This document shows positions 1 to 24,062 of a stretch of DNA of 64,000 nt, piece after piece. Source of the DNA: Maea johnstoni (taxonomy: Eukaryota > Annelida > Polychaeta > Spionida > Magelonidae); the NCBI GenBank assembly GCA_963942565.1, contig OZ012699.1:32774210-32838209 (forward strand), written 5' to 3'. The position numbers and the translations under genes are program-made. Numbering within the stretch: the first letter of the stretch is position 1; each line of letters begins with the position of its first letter. Under the pieces are notes generated by a model. The model searched no databases, was not told the origin of the DNA, and worked only from the letters and a program-made list of their open reading frames with translations.

Positions 1-43
1 AAAACTTCCCCCCAGAAGAAGTACGAAAAGCAAAATTTCATAC

Positions 44-119
44 CTTTCCTCTTGCCGTGTCTGCAAACCAGCGCTGAATTCCGCAATTTCAGCGGTTCCT
101 TTGCGCTTTCACTGTTCAT
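44..119 (-). CDS. Possible first coding exon of an unidentified gene running off the left edge
   Basis: On the minus strand an ATG at 119 opens 25 codons (MNSESAKEPLKLRNSALVCR, then HGKRK) and runs into a good donor, AAAG|GTATGA, at 43-42. A TAG lies in frame seven codons upstream, so the ATG is the first available start. The product is basic and not recognised. Support is limited to a start, a donor and a promoter-like upstream stretch; the rest of the gene would lie outside the window. It could be a chance ORF. Confidence 0.3.
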
Positions 120-139
120 ATTCGCCCCATGATCATACT

Positions 140-170
140 ATTGACCAATTAACGATCTCACGTGCGCGAT
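140..170 (-). promoter_or_regulatory. Promoter-like motifs upstream of the exon at 44-119
   Basis: A CCAAT box (145-149), a CACGTG E-box (159-164) and an adjoining GC-rich GTGCGCG lie 25-50 bases upstream of the candidate start. The local GC content is higher than in the surrounding AT-rich DNA. Motifs this short occur by chance, so this only adds weight to the exon call. Bases 400-1223 hold no recognisable gene. Confidence 0.25.
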
Positions 171-1223
171 TGTAGCTGCAAACGTCTAAGCTAACTCAAT
201 AGCGAGAGCGCAAAGGCGCAATAACGGCCAATGCTCTCCAATCGGCAATCATTGAGGTGTGCGGTAAAACGGAAGATCGCCAACACCCCTACTTCAGAAA
301 AATTTCCCAACCACTTTTCGCACCGTGCGCTAAATCGGAAGAATACGGTAGGTACCATATTGGATGATATACATTTCTTCATAGGTGTTGATAACATTTG
401 ATAGGAAATACTGCTTTATATTTAAGTATACCCATATTTGATGATTTCTATATTAGCAGGGTAATCTGCACTTCAGGTTTATATAAAGTGCATATCATAT
501 CAGTAAAGCTATATACATATTGCAAGAGTCATAGACAGTTTGTCCAAATACTTATTCAGTCTACCCAAAATTATATATTTATTCATTCAATATAATAGAA
601 CTTATTTCTAACCAGACTTATACACATATACTATTACCTTTGTAAAACTGTCAAACACTACAGTAAAGTATTGAACTCTCCATGGCTGTCACTAGGTTTA
701 CATTCCTTTGCTAAATTGTTTTTTTCTCTATATATGTGTATTCTGATAGTGAATTAGAATAATTCATTTCACTGTCAGTTTGTCAATGCAGCAGAATCGT
801 GTACATCCATTTATGCTTTATGTGTCATATTCTTTAGATGTAGAGGAGACATAGTTTAAGGTTTATATATACTTCTGCGCTGAGTAGATATTGCTGTGTC
901 GATAATAAGGGTGGGAATACTGTATACCGTGTTAATATTGCGACAGTTTAATTAATGCGTACTTTGCGCACCCATGGAGTTCGCATTTATTACTATTATT
1001 TGGATATTGGATCCCTTGTACCGTTCAACACACTAATATGATAGCATTGATGTGATGACAATAAAGCAAGTTTTTTCATCAGGATTTTTACAAAAGTGTA
1101 GTTTTAGTGGTGAGAGAACCTAAATAATGCTATGCTCATGTGTGTGTCTTAAGTTATCTACACATTCTTCACAAAACATTCCAGAGAAACCTACACTGCT
1201 TTTATAAAAAGTTCATTTAAAAT

Positions 1224-4200
1224 TCAATTTTCATCTTTAGCCCCTTGTTTCGGTTTTAATTTCTTTAAACATATTTTGCTTGAGAGTTTACTCTTCCTTG
1301 GTGGGGTATAAACAGACGAGTGCCAAATAACATGTTTTGGTTTTTGAGCTTCATTTTGCCTCACTTTTGAGTGTGGTTGAATTGGTGGAAGTGCAAACTC
1401 AACACTTTTCTTCATTACAAATGTACCTTTTGGATTTGCATTGAATTCATTTTTCTGCAGGGATGCCTTAAGATTTTTAATCTCCTCCTCCATTAATTTA
1501 ATCTTTACATGGCTGGCTTTGACGCTGTCCTGTAAAGCCTTGATTTGATCATCCTTATTGTTAAGTGAGTTCTGGATTTTATCAGTGAGGTTTGTCTGCA
1601 CTGCTGCTGTTCTTGAATTATGAATGTTACCTTTTGTATTGCAGTTCATCTGATCTGCATGGTCTTTCTCCAAGTGCAATTCATTCAATCTCAATTTTAG
1701 GCTTTCTAATTCCTCGCTGGTTTTCTTGTGTTCTTGCAACAGTTGGTGCTTTTGCTTATCAGCTTCTATAAGAAACAACTTTACTGACTCTAATAAATCT
1801 TCAGAATCTTGGTTTGTATTGGTTCTTATGTATATCAAGGCACTGTCTTTTTCCTCTAGTAGCTCATCATACAGTTGCTGGACTTTCAAAAGCTTCTTGT
1901 ACGATGCACAAACTTTTGTCCAATTACTTTGCAACTGATTACATGCATTGGTTTCTGTTATTATATCCCCAATATCAACTTGACCAACTTCTTTGAATGC
2001 CACTGGGTGAATAAACTCTGTCATCGATGTGTTGATATCTTCCATAACTTTATTATAGGAAGATGTTTCGTGTGTCAACCTTTCTATAGTGCGATCATTG
2101 GCTTTGTTGAACATAGACTGTTTCTGTATATATTGCTGATGTTGCTCTTTCAGCTTTTCTATATAGCTTGAGAGCTGCTTAGTTTCTTTTTCCTTCTCCA
2201 CTATTTTCTCTAGTGCTGTCTTCAGACTTTCCTACAAAATCAAAAGCAAAACTTTGAAAAAAAAGGAACCAAGACACAGATAATGATATGTGAAATAGAT
2301 ATTCATGAGTCCTGGCAGGTTACACAGGTGACGTCATCACAAATCAGAAAAAGGCACGTGTGTGTTACCTGTGCTTTGACCTAGGGCATTTTGTCAGCTT
2401 GAAGTAAAACAAAGGTATTCCTGTGCAATAGTTAGATGCCAAATTAACAATGATTGAAACCGCATTTAAAATGATTGTGGTCAATTGTGATCGTGGTCCA
2501 CCATCTTGTTGATCATATGACTTTATAGTCTTGAAATTTTGAAACTATAATCTGATGTTGTTGGTACAAATTAAATGTCATCAATAATGCTTTTCAATGC
2601 AATATACATTTTTTGAATCTTATAATTTCTTTTTAATTCTAGCTTAATAATTGATATATAAATGATTGTGATTGTCGTAATGTTCAATTATGTGTTAGAT
2701 GACGTGTGTAGTGTTTGTAACAAAGACCTAGAAACTGTTGAACACTTACTTTATGACTTCACTGTGCTTAGTGAATTATGGTTATACTTTGAAACATGGT
2801 GGTACTGGAAAACTGGAATTTACCATATTTTAAATAGAGGAAGACATAATTGGTAACATAGTATTTAACCAGTACTTTTTTAAAGGATTGTATTAATTGC
2901 ACAACAAACATTCCCAGTAGAAACTCTTTTTAAAAGTTTCATCAATACTATTTTGTAATGCATGGATGTTGAAAAATGCATTACAATTACCTACCTTTAT
3001 TGTTATTGAATGATGTAAAAATGACAGTGATAAGGTTTTGAATAAAGATTGTGATATACCTGAAGTCTCTGAAGTTCAGTGTCTTTGTCATTGATGCTTT
3101 GTTGACATTGTTCATTTTGTTCCAACTGTTTTTGCCGGGCATCCATAGCAGTAACTTTCATTTGTGTAGTAGCTTTTATTCTGTATTTGATTGATTCAGT
3201 TCTCATCTGAGGATAGATTGAATAAACATCCTTGTGGTAAATGTTTTTATTAAGGGTAGTTGTAAGATATTATTTAGAGTAACAACTAAAGGACCTGATT
3301 GGAACCTTTAACAAATTAACTTATTCTTAGTTGTAGTTATAAGGGTAGTTATAAGGTATTGTTTAATCTAACAACTAAAGAGCCTCATTGAAACCTTTAA
3401 CAGATTAATTTGTACTTAATCATATTCAATGTGACTACAGGAAGGTAGTGTTAGATCAAAGCATACATAATTTGAATTCAAGCCATTTATGCTGTTTGTT
3501 TTGTTGACTATGGACACTTAGTAAAATGAGATATTTCTTGGACCGTCTCTTAACTGATCTTGCAAATTTATCTTTTCATTGACATAAGGTGTCACTTTGT
3601 GCTCAAAATTACTAATTGTCAAAAGTATATAAAGTAAAAGTACGTTTTACCCTTTCTTCATCCGAGTTTCACTCTTAGATGATTACTGTGTTTCTACTAC
3701 CTAGACAAATACCTTAAAAGTAAACAAGTGTTTTTTACCTTTTCTTTTACAAAAGATCCGAGTTTCTCTCGGAGTTGCTTGCTCAGTGTGTTTTCCAATC
3801 CCGGGACCGTAGAGAACATCTCTTTTACTACACAGTCTTCAGTAGTAGGATCAAGGGCTGCAAAGTTAAAAAGGTCACCGCCTCATGCACTGTGATTTGC
3901 ATAGGTATATCTATGTACCTGTGAGTTCAGAACACATCAAAGAATGGTTGTATTCAGATATCGATAATTTTGATTTAATTTTAAAATTAAATCACTAGCC
4001 TTTTTCATGATTCAAACCTATCACCACTGCCCATATCTGATGCTTGGCATTTTTAGAAAGTTGCAGACTAAGGGCTAGACGGTGGATTTTTTTTTTGTTT
4101 TTTTTTTTTGAAATTTTGTTTTTTGTCACATTTATGCCAATTGTGGCTAATTCGTGACTAGCCAGTTGTAAATAGTGGAGGAAACTGGAGTACCCGGCAA

Positions 4201-4982
4201 AAACTACCACCAAACCCCAAGTCACTGGCAACTTTCTCACATGCCCAGGCCAGGATTCAAACCCAGGCAATGAATACCACTGCTAGACGGTGGTATTCAC
4301 TTTTTATGCTCCATTCATTTGTCTGCTTAGCTTGGAACCTCTGTTTTTGATAGAATGGCAAAATAAAGCACCCTCCTAAATAAGGTGTAAACCACCCTAC
4401 GTAGCATAATATGACAGACTTTTTGGATTCCTCAAAAACAATGATGTTAATATAAAATTTACTTAATATATATCATTAAGTTGAACTCATTAATCATGAG
4501 GTAAAATACTTGGAGAAATTTGATTATTTTGGCAAGGAAATTGAAAAGTATCTTATCTAAGTTCCATAATGCCACACTATTGTGCTATGGAGTAATTGTA
4601 ATATTGAAATTTAGGCCATTTTTCTAAAGAAAAAAAAGATTCTTTCAGCTTACCTTCTCCCCTCAGATAATCTGCGATCAGAGGATGACCAGTTGTATGC
4701 AGCACGTCACAGAACTTGAAAAACACTTTGTCTCCACGAATCTGCACAAGCTCCAACATCCTGGCATTTCTTCTCTCCCTAGTTTTGAATTGCTGTGCAT
4801 GCATGCATACATAGGAACCGTTATTAATATTATACGTATCATATCAATATCAGGCTGATTTTTCATGTTTATATTACAAACTATAACTAGATTTTCAAGC
4901 TTTTTAATCTGTAAATTACTGTCCTTTAAAAAGTTGTTTACTAACAGGTGATATCTTATGATATCTTAAATAGGTATATCTG

Positions 4983-5056
<74 letters not shown>

Positions 5057-5090
5057 CATACATACATACATACATACATACATACATACA

Positions 5091-5126
<36 letters not shown>

Positions 5127-5600
5127 TATATATATGTATATATATACATTGATTAAGTGCATTCATTTGTCAGGTAAGTAGCTGACACTGTGAATGGGTG
5201 CAATATATAACTTATGAAATAACTGATTTGGCACTGATGTATTACAATAATTTTTATCAATACCATTGTTGCTTAAACAAGTTGTTTAGTTATTTTTATC
5301 ACTCATATCATTATCTAAATTGAGTTGACTTTCGAAACAGTATAATTCATTGATAGAATAGCAATATACCAACATCTTGGCCAATGACAATGTAATTTAA
5401 CGTATCAGTGTCCGGCACGTTTATCTGCCTATACACATATCTTATAGTTCCTTATCACATACCAGTAGATCATCGTTCACCATGGACTCAGTTAGTACCC
5501 CTATCCTGACAAGCTGCTCATAGAAGTCCTGGTGGGGTACGATATTTCTGGCCAGGAATGACCGGCTCTCGTACAGGATATCCTTTGTACGCAAATGCAT
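1224..5600 (-). CDS. CARD plus coiled-coil protein, complete five-exon gene
   Basis: Exons in transcript order: 5600-5463, 4792-4654, 3857-3739, 3206-3060, 2231-1224. All introns are GT/AG and the phases agree, giving 516 residues. The start is fixed by an in-frame TAA just upstream. Residues 1-92 form a caspase-recruitment-type domain. It has [20 protein letters not shown], then [11 protein letters not shown], and the characteristic last helices [20 protein letters not shown] and [10 protein letters not shown]. From about residue 130 to 450 the protein is rich in K, E and Q with heptad-like spacing, so a long coiled coil. A basic tail ends in [12 protein letters not shown]. CARDs mediate homotypic assembly in apoptosis and innate immune signalling, and CARD plus coiled coil recalls the CARD9/10/11/14 scaffolds. 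No PDZ, SH3 or guanylate-kinase part is present, so orthology to them is not claimed. No enzyme domain is visible. Confidence 0.85.
2662..2856 (+). mobile_element. LINE fragment, C-terminal end of a reverse-transcriptase ORF
   Basis: The plus-strand reading [20 protein letters not shown] followed by [11 protein letters not shown] matches the Cys-x2-Cys ... ET..HLL ... W pattern found at the C-terminus of many non-LTR retrotransposon ORF2 proteins. It lies antisense in intron 4 of the CARD gene. Only about 60 codons are recognisable, so this is a short, dead remnant. The clade cannot be told. Confidence 0.5.
4085..4290 (-). mobile_element. SINE-like dispersed repeat
   Basis: Read on the minus strand it contains GGGTTTGAATCCTGG, close to a tRNA-type B box (GGTTCGANTCC). 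After it come GTGAGAAAGTTGCCAGTGAC, a segment like TTTCCTCCACTATTTACAAC, and CTGGCTAGTCACGAATTAG. Diverged copies of the same blocks occur at 13562-13617, 21030-21200 and 21290-21380. It lies in intron 2 of the CARD gene. I infer a tRNA-derived SINE; no clear A box or target duplication was seen. Confidence 0.4.
4988..5140. repeat. (TA)n followed by (CATA)n microsatellite
   Basis: About 62 bases of TA dinucleotides pass directly into about 68 bases of CATA tetranucleotides and then a short TA tail. It lies in intron 1 of the CARD gene. ORFs across it encode only YI or CMYV repeats and are not genes. Confidence 0.95.
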
Positions 5601-9290
<3,690 letters not shown>

Positions 9291-9299
9291 TTCATTCCT

Positions 9300-10762
9300 T
9301 TTCTTCTAGAGAAAGGCTGATTTAGGTTCTCTATTTCTTCTGCTTGCAGACATGCCCACAGATAATTCATTAGCGTTATCTATAGTAAAGTGTTCATGCC
9401 TTTCCTTCTAGAGAAAAGGTGTTTTAGGTTCTCTATTTTTTCTGCATGCAGACATGCCCACAGACAATCCATTAGCTTTATCTATAGTGAAGTGTTCATG
9501 CCTTTCCTTCTAGAGAAAAGGTGTTTTAGGTTCTCTATTTCTCCTGCGTGCAGACATGCCCACAGACAATCCATTAGCGTTATCTATAGTGAAGTGGTCA
9601 TTCCTTTTCTTCTAGAAAAAAGGTGTTTTAGGTTCTCTATTTTTTTCTGCATGCAGACATGCCCACAGACAATCCATTAGCTTTATCTATAGTGAAGTGT
9701 TCATGCCTTTCCTTCTAGAGAAAAGGTGTTTTAGGTTCTCTATTTTTTCTGCATGCAGACATATTCACAGACAATCCATTAGCTTTATCTATAGTGAAGT
9801 GTTCATGCCTTTCCTTCTAGAGAAAAGGTGTTTTAGGTTCTCTATTTTTTCTGCATGCAGACATGCTCACAGACAATCCATTAGCTTTATCTATAGTGAA
9901 GTGTTCATGCCTTTCCTTCTAGAGAAAGGGTGCTTTAGGTTCTCAATTGTTTCTGCAAGCAGCCATGTTATCAAATCAATCACTTCATGGGCAATACAGT
10001 GCTCATACCTTTTCTTCCAGACAGAATGTGTTTAGGGTCTCTATTTTTTCTGCATGCAGACATGCCCACAAGCAATCTAGAAACTTCATCCACAATAAAG
10101 TGTTTTGCCTTTTCTTCCAGAGAAAATGTGTTTTAGGGTCTATTTTTTCTGTAAACAGACATGTCCACAAGCAATTCACTAGTTACACCGACAATAAATT
10201 GTTCACACCTTTTCATCTAGAGAACATGTGTTTTAGGGTCTCTACTTTACCGGCACTTCATTATCCTCATTGGCAATAAAGTGCTCATATGGCAATAAAG
10301 TGCACTTCATTATCCTCATTGGCAATTAAGTGCTCATAAGTGCTCATATGGCAATAAAGTGCACTTCATTATCCTCATTGGCAATAAAGTGCTCATAAGT
10401 GCTCATATGGCAATAAAGTGCACTTCATTACCCTCATTGGCAATAAAGTGATCAAACAATCTTTTAAAGAGAAAAGGTGTTTTATGGTCTCTATTTCTTC
10501 TGCACGTAGGCATGCCCACAAACAATCCATTAGCCCCATTGACAATACAGTGTTCATGCCTTTTCTTCTAGAGAAAAGGTGTTTTGAGGGTCTCTGTTTT
10601 TTCTGCAAGCGGCCGTGCCAACAGGAACTTCATTAGCCCCATCAACAATACAATGTTCATGCCTTTTATTCTTCTAGAGAAAAGGTGTTTTTAGAGTCTC
10701 TGTTTTTTCTTCAAGCAGACATGCACACAGTCAATCCATTAGCTTTATCTATAGTAAAGTAT
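9300..10762 (-). repeat. Tandem array derived from the coding tail of the SLC22 gene
   Basis: A dozen or more diverged units of roughly 107 bases follow the SLC22 stop codon. On the plus strand each carries CCTTTTCTTCTAGAGAAAAG, then a GTGTTTTAGGGTCTC block, TTTTTTCTGCAAGCAG and CATGCCCACAGACAATCC. The true terminal exon (10763-10860) contains the same blocks, which there encode the last residues NKLPVGMAACRKNKDPKNTF and SLDEKA. The array is therefore amplified C-terminal coding sequence lying in the 3' flank. Between 10255 and 10450 a shorter GGCAATAAAGTGC repeat has expanded inside it. Plus-strand ORFs of 96-112 codons here are by-products of the periodicity. Confidence 0.8.
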
Positions 10763-19832
<9,070 letters not shown>

Positions 19833-20228
19833 CTGAAATGATACCACAATTCCACCTTTAAAAATCCACTTTGATTTTCCTTTGAAAATCAAAGGATCTT
19901 TGGAGTGATGTAAAAGAAAAGAAAAATGGATAGTATATCTGGGTGCAACTGGATATGATCTTACAGAAAATAGCATTATCACAGGGGATATAGGCAAAGA
20001 TCGTCTCATCTCAATTATTCTATTGATTGCAAAATACTCAATCTATACAGCCAAAATCAAAGATAAGATTGCTAACTTTTTCTCATTCAAATGTTTTATC
20101 AAAGCAACAATATATGCAGGCAAATTAACAAGCATCCATCAAGAATAGAGAAGATAAATTCCAACACTAATGGCATCTCCTTCATGCAGAATAGTTATGA
20201 ATTCTACACATATATTCACAATATAGAA

Positions 20229-20446
20229 CATACTGTATAGGGCTTTAATTTGTAGTGCTAAAAATTTCGCTTTACAACCCAGCTGGAGCTTATTTGTGCT
20301 ACTTTAAATACGCGCATTCAAGCACTCGAATTAAACCATGTTTATTTGATATTTGATTGAAGGATGTTATTTCTGCGCTATCATAGGGGGTGCGAAAATA
20401 GCGAAAATTAAATGTCTGTAAAAAAAATATCAAAGTATACAGTATG
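20229..20446. mobile_element. Short inverted-repeat element with ATACTGTATA ends
   Basis: The ends read CATACTGTATA and, inverted, TATACAGTATG. The inner text (TTGAAGGATGTTATTTCTGC, GAAAATTAAATGTCTGTAA) matches a diverged partial copy at 33797-33922. It is non-coding and typical of a MITE. Confidence 0.55.
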
Positions 20447-20823
20447 TATCTAAATAAAAACTATTTACAATTCCATGTTTTACGAACATGTTATATTTCA
20501 GTAAATCCTCCGACAATTCCAGTATAATGGAAAAGAGGTCACACCAACATTATACCCCATTGTAAGTTTTTTTCATAGAAACATAGACACAGTGATATGT
20601 ATTAGGATGCAATGGCCATAGCTAGCAAGTAATGAATACACCCAAAAGCTAAAAAAGAAACTCCACTGTGGAACTATTTTTCCAAAAAAAGATGATTTCT
20701 TTTCTTTCTTATCAACTATGAGATTATTTATGAGACAATGAATTGTGATATGCACCACAAATTGATAGATAGCCTGATAGATAAATCGATGAATACTTGG
20801 ATCGATGTATCGATAGATAGATA

Positions 20824-21023
20824 NNNNNNNNNNNNNNNNNNNNNNNNNNNNNNNNNNNNNNNNNNNNNNNNNNNNNNNNNNNNNNNNNNNNNNNNNNNNN
20901 NNNNNNNNNNNNNNNNNNNNNNNNNNNNNNNNNNNNNNNNNNNNNNNNNNNNNNNNNNNNNNNNNNNNNNNNNNNNNNNNNNNNNNNNNNNNNNNNNNNN
21001 NNNNNNNNNNNNNNNNNNNNNNN
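20824..21023. other. Assembly gap, 200 N
   Basis: A run of exactly 200 N. It could hide part of the missing 5' end of the SLC22 gene. ORFs translated through it are meaningless. Confidence 0.99.
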
Positions 21024-21390
21024 CTTTTACCGGGACCTTGGCAAGTTAGGGTTCAAATTCCAACTGTGACATGTGAGAAAGTTGCCAGTGACTAGAGGTG
21101 GGCAGGGCTTTTCATCAGGACTTTGGTTTCCTCCATCACTTACAACTGGCTAGTCATAAGTTGGCCTAAATTTGGCAGAAAGTGACGATTAACGAAATTC
21201 AAAATTTCTAGAAGTTTTCAGCATCTGGGATGATCCGCTGCGCACAAACCTTGGATTTGTAAAATCGTTTTATTGTCAACTTTTCTACAAACCATGACTG
21301 GTCAGTTGTCAATATAGATTGTGGTGGAAATCAGGTAACCCCCCATCATTGACAACTTTCTCACATGCCCCAAGCAGATTAGGAAACAAT
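21024..21390. mobile_element. Diverged SINE-like repeat copies
   Basis: Two overlapping copies of the repeat described at 4085-4290. Shared blocks are GGGTTCAAATTCCAACTGTG (B-box-like), TGTGAGAAAGTTGCCAGTGA, TTTCCTCCATCACTTACAAC and CTGGCTAGTCATAAG at 21045-21200, and an inverted piece near 21290-21380. Confidence 0.4.
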
Positions 21391-21559
21391 ACCTTGTACC
21401 GCTTGGCATTCGGTGCTGCATTACGCTACATCTATGGTGAGAATATATTTTACTTTTGATGATTGGAAATTAGACTTTGGTCCTAATTCGTTTGCTTCTG
21501 TATATCTAAAATAAGCTTTTGTATGAAATTGTACTTTTTCGTCTTAACCCCCCCCCCCC

Positions 21560-21755
<196 letters not shown>

Positions 21756-22164
21756 AGTTCTGTACAATAAAGAGGTTAGACCCTTTGTTGGATGACCCAG
21801 GATTGACACTTAACCATGACCAAACATCAAATCCCTACAAAATCAGCCGTCAATGAATCTTAATCAGGGATATGGATCTGAATAGCAATGAGTCTGCAGG
21901 TCTTTAAGAAACTTGATACTTGTACCAAAGACCAGCTAATCACCCTACCCCCTATACATATGCATTGCCCAGGTAACACCGGGTCAAATCTCGGACAACT
22001 ACTGTTGAATATGTCCTTATATTATTCAATGCATCAATTACTGGTGGAGCACATACGATTAATATTCACTGTGAAGTGCTAGAGAGCACAATGTTATACG
22101 GGATAGCTCCTCGTCATACAGGGCCAATTCGCTTAGTCCGGACATTCATCAGTTACAGAGCACT

Positions 22165-22610
22165 GTTGTTATCATAATTATTATGATTATTATAATCATT
22201 ATTATATTATTATTATTATCATTAATTATATTATTATCATTATTATTATTATCATTATTATTACTATTATTATTATTGTTATTATTATTATTATTATTAT
22301 TATTTTCAAAATATTATTATCATTTTTTATTATCATCATTATTACTATTATTATTGTTATTATTAATATTATTAATATTTAAATAGTATTATTGTTAGTA
22401 TTATTGTTATCATTATCATTATTATCATTATATTCATTATCATAATTATCAATATTATCATTATCATTGTCATATTATTGTTATTATCATTTTTATCATT
22501 ACCAGCATTATTGTATATTTTTATCATTGTCATTACTACTACAGTTAATATCCTCATTATTACTTTTATTATTATCATTATAATTAAAATCATCTAAATT
22601 ATTATAAATA
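22165..22610. repeat. (ATT)n microsatellite
   Basis: About 440 bases of ATT/ATC trinucleotides with point interruptions. No gene is present. Confidence 0.9.
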
Positions 22611-24050
22611 TACTTACTATCACTATCTTTGTCAGTCTCTGTTGAGACTGCAGCCACCTACAACTACTACTGCCATTTCTACCACTTTCACAACTACAAG
22701 TAAAATAATTGCTGTTCTTTAAGGTGATAGTCTAGTACACCAAGATTATCACCACTAGGTGGTGTCCTTGGCTGGCCACTAAGAATGGATATCAAAACAA
22801 AAGATTACACATGAGCGGTGTTCACTCCCCATGAACCTCAACCTAGCGACTTTCTTTTGTGGTACGGTCAAGGGAACAAAGGGCGGGTCCCTTTGGGCCT
22901 TCCATGTTAAATTGGTACCAAACAACATGGCTGTCTGCTTTAACCATGCAGATTCATTCGGCCAAGACCATTTTGACCAAAATTTTCATCTCATTTTTTA
23001 GCTGAAAGTGAATAACGATAGTCTTGAAGCCAGTATTTTAGAATATGACAGATATGAACACCCTCTAGGTGCAAGGTCATGTCACAGGTCCCTTGAATTC
23101 TGACAGGACCTGAAAATCAGCATTAACTACGTAAAACACGTGCTGTTAGAAATTTTGAGGCTTATGGGAACATTCAAAAATGTTTTTAAAATACCCATCG
23201 TGCAGATTCCCTATTGAGGTAGGACCTTGCACCTTCCCAAAGACATGAATAATCATATGGTACTCTCATTTTCAAGTAAAGGGTAAGTCTTGACATTTTG
23301 CCAAAAAACGAAACACATCCATATGTTCTTGAAGGGTGCCGCATTACCTCATGTATATTTGACAGAATTTGCATGAGGGAACAATTTTCCTGGTCCCATA
23401 TGAAAGTTCACCTGAATTACCAATGTTGAATGGCAAGTCACTGTCACTTCGAGTTAAAAGAATTCGACATTTCATTAATGAAACGGTTTCAGTGTATTGG
23501 TTATCACATTCGCCTGTTGCGCCAGGGGTACTGAGATCGAAACCCCTTCATACTTAGTTTATTTCTATTAATACTTTTGGTAATATTTAATTTGAAAATT
23601 CTTTTGATAGCAACAGGGTGTGTGTGATGTGGTGTGAGGGGGGTGGGGTGATCAGCTTTTCTCTAGGAGTTAAGTATTTCTTCACCTGACATGCGGTCGC
23701 ATGCACCCTTTCTCTGCACAACTTCGCGTCCTACCAAAATATTAAATCCTCAATCCAAAAATTCACCTCTTGAATCAAGTCTTTTTAGATTAAAACCCTA
23801 GTCCCGACCTTCATTGTTCAAAATATAAGTAATGGCCATTTTAGTCTATCAATAGCTTATCTGAAGGTAGCTGCTGATCTCAAAATTGCACCTATGCTTA
23901 TGCCCAGACATTTGAAATAACAATGGGGGTGATATAACAACAAACGCAAAAACATTCAAGTAGAAAAAGAGGTTTTTATTCCTTATGGAACTGGATTCGT
24001 CAGAAATGTTTTCATTCAATTTGCAAATATAAGACATCTGTTAGGAAAAG
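22611..24050. other. Intergenic DNA, no gene recognised
   Basis: Neither strand holds a supportable coding region. A block at 23660-23775 matches, inverted, 58285-58400 (shared: CGAAGTTGTGC, GACCGCATGTCA-like, ATGTTTTGG-like text), so it is a diverged dispersed repeat. CACCACTAGGTGGTGTCC near 22750 resembles the CTCF-like core discussed for 27665-27975. Confidence 0.5.
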
Positions 24051-24062
24051 CATTGAGATGGG

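Noticed and set aside
1726-2171. Plus-strand ORFs opposite the large CARD-gene exon
   Set aside because: Shadows of the minus-strand coiled-coil coding sequence.
9390-10636. Plus-strand ORFs of 72-112 codons with a repeated MPFLLEKRCFRFSI motif
   Set aside because: They are antisense to the array derived from the SLC22 coding tail; periodicity near a multiple of three keeps the frame open.
20738-21049. 103-codon ORF
   Set aside because: Runs through the N gap.
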